The notes under the pieces were generated by a model, which ran no database searches, was not told the origin of the DNA, and was given only the letters and a program-made list of their open reading frames with translations. A program made the position numbers and the translations under genes. Shown piece after piece: positions 46,830-54,984 of a DNA stretch of 64,000 nucleotides (its first letter is position 1; the number at the start of each line of letters is the position of its first letter). This DNA comes from PNON01 sp963757065 (GTDB lineage Bacteria > Chloroflexota > Anaerolineae > Anaerolineales > Anaerolineaceae): positions 992,001 to 1,056,000 of the forward strand of contig CAVWQC010000007.1 of assembly GCA_963757065.1 (NCBI GenBank), read 5' to 3'.

Positions 46830-47977
46830 TTTTGTGGACCGCGTTGGGCAATGGTCGACGCTATTTTTACATATTGTTGAGCGACGATCCCATCCGGTTG
46901 TGCAAGGATCATTGGAGTGCTGCGAGTGCATGCTTGATAAGCCAATTCAGGAGCTGGTGTAATAATGGAGGTAATTGGTATTCCCAGTGCTTCCTGTACC
47001 TGAGTCCAGGATAGTTGGATATCTGAACGAATCCGGTTGATCAGGACAAGAGTTAATACCTTGGACTTGGTGAAACCTTTATCAGCCAACCATTCTAGCA
47101 TTAGCCTCGTTCGAGATACGGTATTTGGCATTGGTTCGACTGCAAGTATTATTTCGTTGCAAAGGCCAAGAATGGTATCAATACCCGGAATAATATTCGA
47201 CCCAATATCAAGAATTATATAATGTCCGAGTTGAGAAAGGTATTTGACGATGGCAGCTAATCGGTCGGTGGCATTTATCAACTCAATGGATTGTGGGTCA
47301 CAGGAAGCCATTAAAAGTTTAACGCCACTTGAATGAATGACTAGTTCATTCTCCACCATATTGGAAGTGAGTTCATTGGCAGGGTGTTTTAACAGCCGGC
47401 TTAGTTCATTAACATTGGTGTAACCAAGGTCAATTCCCAGGGTTCCCTGAGATGGTCGCAACTCTGCAACAATCACATCGCCTTTTGTTTTTTGTCGTAA
47501 GGCTACTCCTACATTCATGGCAAGTGTAGTCGAGCCGATGCCGCCCTTTGCGGACATTACTGCGATCACCAATCCTTTTGGTTGTAATGTTCCAGTAGGC
47601 CGTTTGATGTTTCGCGCGAGCAGAGCCTTCACATGAGCGGTTAACTCAGCCGGATGAGTTGGTTTTGTAAGATAATCATCCACCCCTGCATCGAATCCTT
47701 CTACTTTATCATCCACCATGCCTTTGGCTGTGAACATGATAATTGGAATTTTTTGGATGGCAATATCACTTCTGATCTGCTTTGTGACCTCGTAGCCATC
47801 CATATCGGGCATCATGATATCCAGCAGAATTAAATCTGGTTGTTCCATTTTTGCACTGGCGATCGCCTGGGCGCCATTATTTGCCGCCACAATTTTATAG
47901 CCCTGGCGCTGCAACATGAGGCCGACCAAACGCAGTGTCTCTACATCATCATCAACAATCAGGATTTTCTCTGGCAT
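46826..47977 (-). CDS. Response regulator fused to a CpaE/MinD-like P-loop ATPase
   Basis: 383 residues. The N-terminal receiver (about 1-120) has the acidic pair DDD, the phospho-acceptor Asp in LILLDIMMPDMDG and the conserved Lys in DDYLTKPTHP. It is followed by a deviant Walker ATPase (about 135-380) with SAKGGIGSTTLAMN and the strand YIILDIGSNIIPG. This is the architecture of CpaE/TadZ, which places pilus or secretion systems at the cell pole. No Tad pilus genes are present here, so a different job is possible. GAGGG precedes the ATG. It is the first gene of a three-gene unit with the sirtuin and the GAF kinase. Confidence 0.88.
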   Translation of the reverse strand: MPEKILIVDDDVETLRLVGLMLQRQGYKIVAANNGAQAIASAKMEQPDLILLDIMMPDMDGYEVTKQIRSDIAIQKIPIIMFTAKGMVDDKVEGFDAGVDDYLTKPTHPAELTAHVKALLARNIKRPTGTLQPKGLVIAVMSAKGGIGSTTLAMNVGVALRQKTKGDVIVAELRPSQGTLGIDLGYTNVNELSRLLKHPANELTSNMVENELVIHSSGVKLLMASCDPQSIELINATDRLAAIVKYLSQLGHYIILDIGSNIIPGIDTILGLCNEIILAVEPMPNTVSRTRLMLEWLADKGFTKSKVLTLVLINRIRSDIQLSWTQVQEALGIPITSIITPAPELAYQACTRSTPMILAQPDGIVAQQYVKIASTIAQRGPQK

Positions 47978-48045
47978 GGGACCCTCTCAAATGGATATTT
48001 CAATGGCAACATCAATATTATTATAATGGCTAAATGCAATAATGC

Positions 48046-48051
48046 TATAAT
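48046..48051 (+). promoter_or_regulatory. -10 element of tilS, predicting a leaderless transcript
   Basis: A perfect TATAAT ends eight bases before the ATG at 48060. No ribosome binding site is present and the -35 region is weak. Confidence 0.5.
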
Positions 48052-48059
48052 CCAAATTA

Positions 48060-49479
48060 ATGGAATTACCACTCTTTTCACAAATTATGCAAGATAAATG
48101 CCAAATTGAACATGACCAAATTCTCCTTGTCGGAGTTTCGGGTGGTATGGATAGCATGTGCCTTCTGCATTTATTATTTAAAAATGGATATTCCATTGTG
48201 GCTGCCCATTTTGATCATTCACTCAGGGACAATTCTTCTGATGATGCCCGTTTTGTTCAAAATGCGTGTGATCTGTGGGGTATTCCATTTGAGCAAAAGA
48301 GAATGGATGTTAAGAAATACTGCACGGAAAATGGTCAGAATATTGAAGAAGGTGCTCGAAACTTGAGGTATGAATTTTTATTCGATTCAGCTAAAACTAA
48401 AAACGCCAGTGCAGTTTTGGTTGCACACCACGCCGATGACCAGGTGGAAACTGTACTCATGCATTTTATCCGTGGTGCAGGGTTATCCGGTTTGAAAGGT
48501 ATGAAATATACTTCCTATCTTGAACAGTTTTCGAAAAACATCCCTATTATTCGACCTTTACTGGATGTTACAAGAAAACAGATTGAATTATATTGTGAGG
48601 AAAACCAGATTCCTTTTATCGAGGATAAAACCAATGCGGATGTAACATTTTTTCGCAATCGATTACGTCATGAACTAATCCCTGAGATGGAAACCTATAA
48701 TCCCCGTTTTCGGGAGACTTTGATACGTACCACCCACTCACTTCAGGCCGATCATGATCTGATCAATGACCTGGTTTCAAATGAATGGGAAAAAGTGGTC
48801 ATAGAAATTCAAACCAGGTTTATCAAGCTGAATCTTGAACGGTTGCGTGCTCAACCCAAAGGATTGAGATGGAATGTGATCATCAAGGCGATTAAAAATT
48901 CTCCGCCCCGATATCAGGGATTTTGACCAATCAGTACTGATTCGTTTGGACGAATTAATCACCGGGGCCATCTATGGGAAACGAATTGACCTGATAAACC
49001 ACCTGGAATCATACATAGGCTCGGATGCTTTATTGATCTGCGAATCCGGTTACAAAGAACCTGTCAAATTATTTCCCCAATTTAGTCAGATACATCAATC
49101 CATGAAATTTCCCGTGGAAATGGATTTTCCTAATGGCTGGAAGTTGGAGGGGGATATCTCAATCAATAATATGAAAATGGAAAACATTCCCACGCTCCCA
49201 TCAAATTATGAAGCCTGGCTGGACAGTGAATCAATTGAAGGTGATGTAATTCTCCGCAATGTTTTACCCGGTGATCGGATCCAGCCATTAGGTAACGGGG
49301 GGCATCACACAAAGGTCTCAGACATTTTCATTAATCATCGGATTCCAAAAGATGCCAGGCAGGAGTATCCGATCTTCTGTGATGCGAAGGAGATTATCTG
49401 GCTGCCCGGGATCATGATCTCAGAAAAATGTAAATTGACACCTGCCACAAAAAAAATACTACACCTGAGAGTTTACTAA
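48060..49479 (+). CDS. tilS: tRNA(Ile)-lysidine synthase TilS, with one apparent frameshift
   Basis: Joined frames give about 472 residues. TilS puts lysidine on C34 of the tRNA-Ile that reads AUA. The PP-loop motif SGGMDSM (SGGxDS) is at about residue 29, followed by HFDHSLRDNSSDDA, HHADDQVETVLMH and RPLLDVTR. The C-terminal part includes NVLPGDRIQPLG and the end CKLTPATKKI. The frame breaks at about 48893-48899 in a run of five A: one extra A turns KILRPDIRDFDQ into a stop-bearing frame. TilS is essential in almost all bacteria, so this is very probably a sequencing error. The end overlaps the terminator of the convergent recombinase-like gene. Confidence 0.9.
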
Positions 49480-49490
49480 AGTGTAGTATT
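49451..49490 (-). terminator. Intrinsic terminator of the recombinase-like gene, inside the 3' end of tilS
   Basis: AATACTACAC (49455-49464) pairs with GTGTAGTATT (49481-49490). On the minus strand the stem runs into a T run (complement of the A run from 49449). The left arm lies within tilS coding sequence, so the convergent genes share DNA. Confidence 0.7.
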
Positions 49491-49509
49491 TATAAGATCA
49501 GCAATAATA

Positions 49510-50409
49510 TTAATTCTTCGTAGATAACTCCTTTAATTTCATTGATATTTCGCGCCATTGGATCTTGGATATACCCAATTTCTGACGGATGGAGTCTGTT
49601 TCAGTTTCAGTTTTCCAGTCATGCAAAACACTGGTCCAGCGGCACATATCGAATGACAAGTGTTTTCTTAGTCCGGCTGAATTTCCAAGCTCTTCCAGAA
49701 TATATTCCAAACGCCTTTGGGACCAGTTGAAAAGCTTATCGGTCGGAGAGTATTGTGCCATGAACTCATTGCAGGCTTCAACCCATTCTGCTGATAATTT
49801 GATCTTACGCTCTTTAAGTCTGTATTGTGGATTTGAGTACCGAATAAATACGGAGGCATTCGAAGGGTCCTCCAGTTCAAGATGATGAATACTGATACCA
49901 AGGCATTCACCTTTTTTAATTCCAGTTTCGATCAATAAGCCAAAAAGGCAATAAGACCGTGAATCCGGCTTTTTCCCTTTGCGTAATTTTTCAGCTGCAT
50001 GGTAAAGATCCTGAATTTCCTGAGTGGATAATACTTCAGGTAAGGGACTAATTACTGATTGCTGCAAGACTTTCTCAGCCGGATTGACAGTCAGAACTCC
50101 ATATTTGCTTAACCAATTAAAAAATGATTTCAAAGAAGTGATCCGTCTGGAAAGGCTTTTAGGGCTGCACGGTATTGAACGTCCTTTTTGGAGCCACTCC
50201 AGGAAATTGTTCAAATCAGCCGTGGTGATGGATCCAAGTGTACCATCCACGGGAAGGAAGTCGCATAATAAGCGGATATCTGCCGCGAAGGCTTTGATCG
50301 TATGCAGAGACCGGTTTTGATCTGCCAGGTATAGCTTCCAGGAATTGAGGGCTGGAATGATATTCGTTGTCGGGGTAATATGCAATTCGGTTATGATTTG
50401 GTCATTCAT
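49510..50409 (-). CDS. Tyrosine-recombinase-like protein lacking the catalytic residues
   Basis: 299 residues. The N-terminal SAM-like core-binding domain (about 18-105) is well formed: YLADQNRSLHTIKAFAADIR with LSRRITSLKSFFNWLSKYG. The C-terminal half follows the recombinase fold (STQEIQDLYHAAEKL, then LFGLLIETGIKKGECLGIS), but the key residues are changed. Arg I is Lys (GIKKGE instead of GLRxSE). The box II HxxR is FDMCR, keeping only Arg. The LGH histidine is Ile (LGISKIQW), and no nucleophilic Tyr follows. It therefore probably binds DNA without cutting it. It is not next to a mobile element or att site. It starts at ATG 50409. Confidence 0.75.
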   Translation of the reverse strand: MNDQIITELHITPTTNIIPALNSWKLYLADQNRSLHTIKAFAADIRLLCDFLPVDGTLGSITTADLNNFLEWLQKGRSIPCSPKSLSRRITSLKSFFNWLSKYGVLTVNPAEKVLQQSVISPLPEVLSTQEIQDLYHAAEKLRKGKKPDSRSYCLFGLLIETGIKKGECLGISIHHLELEDPSNASVFIRYSNPQYRLKERKIKLSAEWVEACNEFMAQYSPTDKLFNWSQRRLEYILEELGNSAGLRKHLSFDMCRWTSVLHDWKTETETDSIRQKLGISKIQWREISMKLKELSTKN

Positions 50410-50465
50410 AAAAGATCTCCTTTACGGGTTGCGCATAGTTATTGTACGATTTTATAGTTAGAATG

Positions 50466-51518
50466 TCAATTTGATAATGCTTCAATTAATAAACTATGAA
50501 TTGCGTCCAGATTAGGTAATAACAGATAAGCACCGGATGGAGGGATCCAAACAGCAGCCTGGTCTGGTCCAAAAGTGTATTGGCGGAACATGCCAGGCTG
50601 GTTAAGGTTACTTGCAATTGGTAGTAATGTCGTAATACCTTCCAGGGTGAGATTTGTAACCACACTACTTTGGAATTCTTGAAAAAGAGCAGGTGCATTA
50701 TCTACCGCATTGCGGCTCATCAGGGCATTAAATAAACCAACCATGATTTCCTGACATCTTCGTACCCGGTCATCGTCGCTGGTTGAATACCGTGATCTGG
50801 CATACCACAAGGCCATTTCACCGTCAAAATGGTTGATGCCCGCCTCTACCCCGCAACTTTTACTTGCCCTGCCTGGAATGTCACACCGATCATAGAGGGG
50901 TGCAGCCGAATTGACATCAATACCGCCAAGGATATCGATGATGTTTTTAAACCCGGCGAAATTCACCAACATATAATAATCAGGATGGATACCGAAATTG
51001 TATTCAAAAGTCTTCTGGGTTAATTCAAATCCTCCAAATTCCTGGCTGGTATTGATACGCTCATATCCGTAATCCGGTAGGAGCAGATACAGATCCCTGG
51101 GGAAGGAAACGATACTGGCTTTACCTGTGACAGGGTTAATATTTAGCAGGATCATAACGTCTGTTCGAAAACCACCACCAGGTCTTTCATCTGAACCCAG
51201 GAGCAGCACATTAATCTGGCTAGATTCTTGAGGAATGCGGATTACTCCACCCGGATAATAAGCTTCAGGAAGGGGTTCTACAGTAGGAGAAGGTATCGGT
51301 GTGGGTGTCGATTCGGGTAAAGATGTAGATGTCGGTAATATTGGAATTGTTGGTATTGATTTTTGAGAACTTTTAGTTAATAAAGCAATTGTTTCTATTT
51401 GGATCAATGAGACCGATCCAATTTTGGCCTTATTTTGTTTCACATAATGAATTGGGGACTGGCAAGCAAGCCCGATAATTAGTAAAACTACTATTATTAA
51501 AAGAAACTTCTTATTCAT
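50466..51518 (-). CDS. LytR-CpsA-Psr (LCP) family protein
   Basis: 350 residues. An N-terminal hydrophobic segment with a Cys (LLIIVVLLIIGLAC) suggests a lipoprotein signal or anchor. A Pro/Thr/Ser-rich spacer (about 55-90) and the LCP domain (about 100-290) follow. Its hallmarks are NVLLLGSDERPGGGFRTDVM, SFPRDLYLLLPDYG, the GFELTQKTFEYNFGI segment, and ARSRYSTSDDDRVRRCQEI with its polyprenyl-phosphate-binding arginines. LCP enzymes attach secondary polymers to peptidoglycan or another acceptor. It lies three bases downstream of the histidine-kinase-like gene on the same strand. Confidence 0.92.
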   Translation of the reverse strand: MNKKFLLIIVVLLIIGLACQSPIHYVKQNKAKIGSVSLIQIETIALLTKSSQKSIPTIPILPTSTSLPESTPTPIPSPTVEPLPEAYYPGGVIRIPQESSQINVLLLGSDERPGGGFRTDVMILLNINPVTGKASIVSFPRDLYLLLPDYGYERINTSQEFGGFELTQKTFEYNFGIHPDYYMLVNFAGFKNIIDILGGIDVNSAAPLYDRCDIPGRASKSCGVEAGINHFDGEMALWYARSRYSTSDDDRVRRCQEIMVGLFNALMSRNAVDNAPALFQEFQSSVVTNLTLEGITTLLPIASNLNQPGMFRQYTFGPDQAAVWIPPSGAYLLLPNLDAIHSLLIEALSN

Positions 51519-51520
51519 GA

Positions 51521-52168
51521 TTATTCAACAGCATTATTCACAAAAAGCAAATGGACAGTTTTTAGCTCGTGAATGGCCTGGTTAATCCAAACCTGACCGT
51601 TGATGCTGGAAAGGGAAGGGGATAATTCGCTTTCCATACCTTTATCCATCTCTCCCGGAAAAATTTCCGGCTTCCGGTTAGAACCATGCAGGTAGGATGT
51701 AATTGAGCAGAGGATGGATCTACGAACCTTTGGCTGATGTTCACTTTTTAGCTGGATAATAACCTTTCCATTGACAGGTGTTTCCTGTAAAACCGTATTA
51801 ATAACCTTGCGCAGGATACTTTTAATATCAACACATCTGGATTGAATATTTGGTAATATTTCGGGATTTGCGAGCTCAATTTTTATCCCTTTTTGAGTGA
51901 TCAATGTGCCAAATTCGAACAACACCTCTTTGAGAACCTGATCAAAAACAATTAGTTCAAATTTTGTCATCTCAGATTGGGATGCTTCAAACCGATCTTC
52001 GAAGGTGGCTGCGGTATTGATCTTCGTCGCTGAGACAATAATCCTGGATAGAAATCTTCTCTGGAGAGGGGTCAATGATCCAGCAGACTCACTCATCAGC
52101 AGGTCTGAATATCCCAGTATTGCAGCTACAGCTGACCTGACGATATCGATTTCACCAGGTTCAACCAT
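51521..52168 (-). CDS. Histidine-kinase-like protein without phospho-accepting histidine (probable pseudo-kinase)
   Basis: About 215 residues from the ATG at 52168 (GGAGG upstream). The N-terminal helix pair (VRSAVAAILGYSDLLMSES with LTPLQRRFLSRI) looks like a HisKA dimerisation domain, but the position of the histidine is not filled. The following part resembles a HATPase lobe (LKEVLFEFGTLITQKGIKIE) but lacks clear N, G1 and G2 boxes, and ends in SINGQVWINQA. It is best seen as a decayed or repurposed kinase, perhaps a scaffold. The start overlaps the GAF gene by 8 bases and its end is three bases from the LCP gene. Confidence 0.55.
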   Translation of the reverse strand: MVEPGEIDIVRSAVAAILGYSDLLMSESAGSLTPLQRRFLSRIIVSATKINTAATFEDRFEASQSEMTKFELIVFDQVLKEVLFEFGTLITQKGIKIELANPEILPNIQSRCVDIKSILRKVINTVLQETPVNGKVIIQLKSEHQPKVRRSILCSITSYLHGSNRKPEIFPGEMDKGMESELSPSLSSINGQVWINQAIHELKTVHLLFVNNAVE

Positions 52169-53030
52169 CCGTTCCTCCAATAACAGGTGTATCTTTTCCG
52201 CTTAATCCTGTAGTCTTATCCTTAATAAGTTCGAGGTCAGATGATAAATAAGACACTTCATCCAGCAACATGGCTGCTTCGATATCATAGAAAGGCTGGT
52301 TTTTAGCTTGCTGAAAAATTCTTCCCATTTTAGTTTTCGGGGAATAGATGTCTTTTTCAGGTGGAAGTGAGATTTCTGTTTTCGCTTTTTCAATCGAAAT
52401 TTCTTGATTGATTTTGAGGAGTTTTTCAGTGGTTGATTTGGATAACTTTTCTTCAAGGGTTGCGATATAGTCCACACGTTGAAGGATATGCGCTATTGTA
52501 TCGACCACGGCCGTTAGCTGAATAAGATCCTGGTTGTACCATACACGATGAGAAAACGGAGACAAAAGCATGATGCCACCGATAGGTTCTCGTTGGGTAG
52601 TAATCACCGGGCACATCAACACTGTGGACTTCACTTTACCAGAATTATTGGAAAAAAATACAGATACGTCCTCAGGGTCATTGTTCCAGTATGGTTGTGA
52701 GATCTTTAATTTTTCAGAAATTAACTGTTTCTTGTTGGAAGGGATGATCTTCCCGGGTACCGTCTCCTCTAGTGCAAGATTGAATCCTTCAAATATCGTT
52801 ATATTTCCATCATCGTCTGGAATGGAGATTAAGAAGCTTATCTCAGCATATAGAATATTTGATACTGCCCGGGATATAGCGGCAGGGATCTTCTCTGCAC
52901 GGTTTTCAGCTGCCAGGGATAATAATGAATGCAAAGTCTGAGGATGTATGGGTCTGAGAGGTCTAGTGGGTGGATTAATATCTAGTGGTTTCATGTTCAC
53001 CTTAACTAATGATGATTTTGCACGTTTCAT
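52161..53030 (-). CDS. GAF-like sensor protein with C-terminal coiled coil
   Basis: 289 residues, soluble. The central part (about 40-190) resembles a GAF domain: AAISRAVSNILYAEISFLIS at its start and TTQREPIGGIMLLSPFSH at its core, followed by a helix IQLTAVVDTIAHILQRVDY. A coiled coil (about 195-240, LEEKLSKSTTEKLLKINQEI) leads to an unstructured tail. There is no output domain, so signalling likely passes to the kinase-like protein encoded next. The start may be ATG 53030 or ATG 52994, which has AAGGTG close by. It is the first gene of a three-gene unit ending in the LCP gene. Confidence 0.6.
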   Translation of the reverse strand: MKRAKSSLVKVNMKPLDINPPTRPLRPIHPQTLHSLLSLAAENRAEKIPAAISRAVSNILYAEISFLISIPDDDGNITIFEGFNLALEETVPGKIIPSNKKQLISEKLKISQPYWNNDPEDVSVFFSNNSGKVKSTVLMCPVITTQREPIGGIMLLSPFSHRVWYNQDLIQLTAVVDTIAHILQRVDYIATLEEKLSKSTTEKLLKINQEISIEKAKTEISLPPEKDIYSPKTKMGRIFQQAKNQPFYDIEAAMLLDEVSYLSSDLELIKDKTTGLSGKDTPVIGGTDG

Positions 53031-53330
53031 GCCATTGCATCTGAGATTTTCCTGTGTAATAAGAGTCTGTTGCCACTAAGCAATAAATTAAGTAGAATAA
53101 GTTATAAGGATATAAATATCCCGGTTTTCATGATGAGGACCGCAAATTAGCTGTCAGTAAATTTTTGTTTACTACATTAAAAAAAACAGTTTCAGCATGA
53201 TCTAATTAATAATCACTATCCATTCTTTGACGCCCCTTCCCGGCTCTACGAAGTTATTTAAATTGGTCAATAACTATAGGTTAATTGTCGCCTTCTAATA
53301 GAGATAGATCACACGATGATTGGAAACTAA
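53031..53330. other. 300-base divergent intergenic region upstream of the B12-mutase module
   Basis: AT-rich DNA between the divergently transcribed GAF and B12-protein genes. I see no complete cobalamin riboswitch: there is a lone GCCACT at about 53073, without the rest of the B12 box. No convincing promoter pair could be assigned for either gene. Confidence 0.5.
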
Positions 53331-54983
53331 ATGAGCACAAAGAATAAAACGGTAATTGCCGCAGCAATCGGAGAATGCGTCCATGTTGCCGGGATAACCA
53401 ACTTTTTACGTTTGGCTGAGCTTGCTGGTTGGAATACTATCTTTCTAGGTCCGGCAGTTCCAATAGAGAAGGTTATCGATGTCGCGACGAAAGAAAAGGC
53501 GGATCTGGTTGGGGTTTCTTACCGGCTGACAACAGAAACCGGGGAACGTCTTTTAGGTGAATTTGCTGAAGCAGCTGATGAATTAAAAAATAAAGGCGTT
53601 CGTTTCGCTTTTGGGGGAATTCCTGAGATATCCCGGAAAGCCAGGGAAATGGGCTTCTTTGAACGTGTATTTGATGGAAACGATCCGATCGAGGAAGTGA
53701 TCTCCTACTTAAAAGGTGAAGAGTATATTGCTGCAAATGGAACCAATTATCCCCAAACTACGTTGGAACGGATCACTTGGAAAAATCCATACCCACTACT
53801 CAGGCACCACTTCGGATTACCCAGCTTGGAAGAAACGATTAAAGGGGTGGAGAAAATCTCCAATGCACGCTGCCTGGATGTGATCTCTTTGGGAATTGAC
53901 CAGGATGCCCAGGAGAATTTTTACCATCCGGAACAACAAAATCCACGCAGAAAAGGGGCAGGAGGAGTGCCTGTTCGAAAGATCGAAGACTACCAGGCCC
54001 TTTATCAAGCTAGCCGAACCGGAAATTTTCCCTTGATGCGTACATATTCCGGTACGGATGATTTCATACAATTGGCAGAAATGTACACTCAAACGATCCA
54101 CAATGCCTGGTGCGCTATTCCATTATTTTGGTTCAATCAAATGGATGGCCGCGGTCCATGGGATCTTGAAGGCTCGATCATAGAACACCAAAAGGTGATG
54201 CAGTGGTATGGAAAGAATCATATTCCGGTCGAGCTGAATGAACCCCACCATTGGGGAATGCGGGATGCACCAGATGTTATTTATGTTGTATCAGCATTCC
54301 TGGCAGCATATAACGCAAGAGCATATGGAGTTGAGAATTATATTGCACAGTTCATGTTCAATAGTCCTCCCGGGCTATCAGACGCGATGGATCTGGCGAA
54401 GATGCTGACGATCCTCCAACTTATCAAACCACTCGAACGTGGTAATTTTCACATTTGGAAACAGACCCGCACAGGACTACTAAGTTTTCCACTCGGCATT
54501 AATGCAGCCCGCGGTCATCTGGCAGCCAGCATCTACCTGCAAATGGCATTACATCCACACATCGTCCATATTGTCGGACCAAGTGAAGCAGACCATGCAG
54601 CATCTGCTGATGAGGTCATAGAAGCTTGTGCCCTCGCCAGACGAGCAATTGAGAATGCTATTGGTGGCGCACCAGACATGACTGCAGATCCCAGGATACA
54701 AACCAGGGTCAAAGAATTAACAGAGGAAGCACAAATCACATTGAATGCTATAACAAACCTGGCAGGGAGTGAGGTGGAAGATCCCTTGTCCCACTCAGGA
54801 ACACTTGCAAAGGCTGTGAAATTGGGTATCCTGGATGCACCTCAATTAATGAACAATCCATTTGCCAGAGGAATGATCAAGACGAGGATCATTGATGGAG
54901 CTTGCCAGGCAGTCGATGAAGATAATTTCGCCATCAGTGAGGGTCAACGAATTAAACAGGTATTATCCATGGGAGGTAAGTAA
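53331..54983 (+). CDS. B12-binding, glutamate-mutase-like single-chain enzyme of unknown substrate
   Basis: 550 residues. The N-terminal 135 residues form a cobalamin-binding Rossmann domain: GECVHVAGITNFL, VGVSYRLT and FAFGGIPE correspond to the DxHxxG, SxL and GG motifs. His18 and Gly21 are kept, but the Asp two before the His is Cys16. The rest (about 150-550) looks like the barrel of a carbon-skeleton mutase. From memory of the epsilon subunit of glutamate mutase, segments such as SGTDDFIQLAE, GSIIEHQKVMQWYGKN, PVELNEPHHWG and AFLAAYNARAYGVENY line up in order. Glutamate mutase has these parts on two chains in other bacteria; here they are fused. The substrate is unknown. It is followed one base later by an opine-dehydrogenase-like gene. 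Confidence 0.75.
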   Translation: MSTKNKTVIAAAIGECVHVAGITNFLRLAELAGWNTIFLGPAVPIEKVIDVATKEKADLVGVSYRLTTETGERLLGEFAEAADELKNKGVRFAFGGIPEISRKAREMGFFERVFDGNDPIEEVISYLKGEEYIAANGTNYPQTTLERITWKNPYPLLRHHFGLPSLEETIKGVEKISNARCLDVISLGIDQDAQENFYHPEQQNPRRKGAGGVPVRKIEDYQALYQASRTGNFPLMRTYSGTDDFIQLAEMYTQTIHNAWCAIPLFWFNQMDGRGPWDLEGSIIEHQKVMQWYGKNHIPVELNEPHHWGMRDAPDVIYVVSAFLAAYNARAYGVENYIAQFMFNSPPGLSDAMDLAKMLTILQLIKPLERGNFHIWKQTRTGLLSFPLGINAARGHLAASIYLQMALHPHIVHIVGPSEADHAASADEVIEACALARRAIENAIGGAPDMTADPRIQTRVKELTEEAQITLNAITNLAGSEVEDPLSHSGTLAKAVKLGILDAPQLMNNPFARGMIKTRIIDGACQAVDEDNFAISEGQRIKQVLSMGGK

Positions 54984-54984
54984 A

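Noticed and set aside
53060..53100. GCCACT near 53073 as part of a cobalamin riboswitch for the B12 enzyme
   Set aside because: The remaining B12-box bases and supporting helices are absent.
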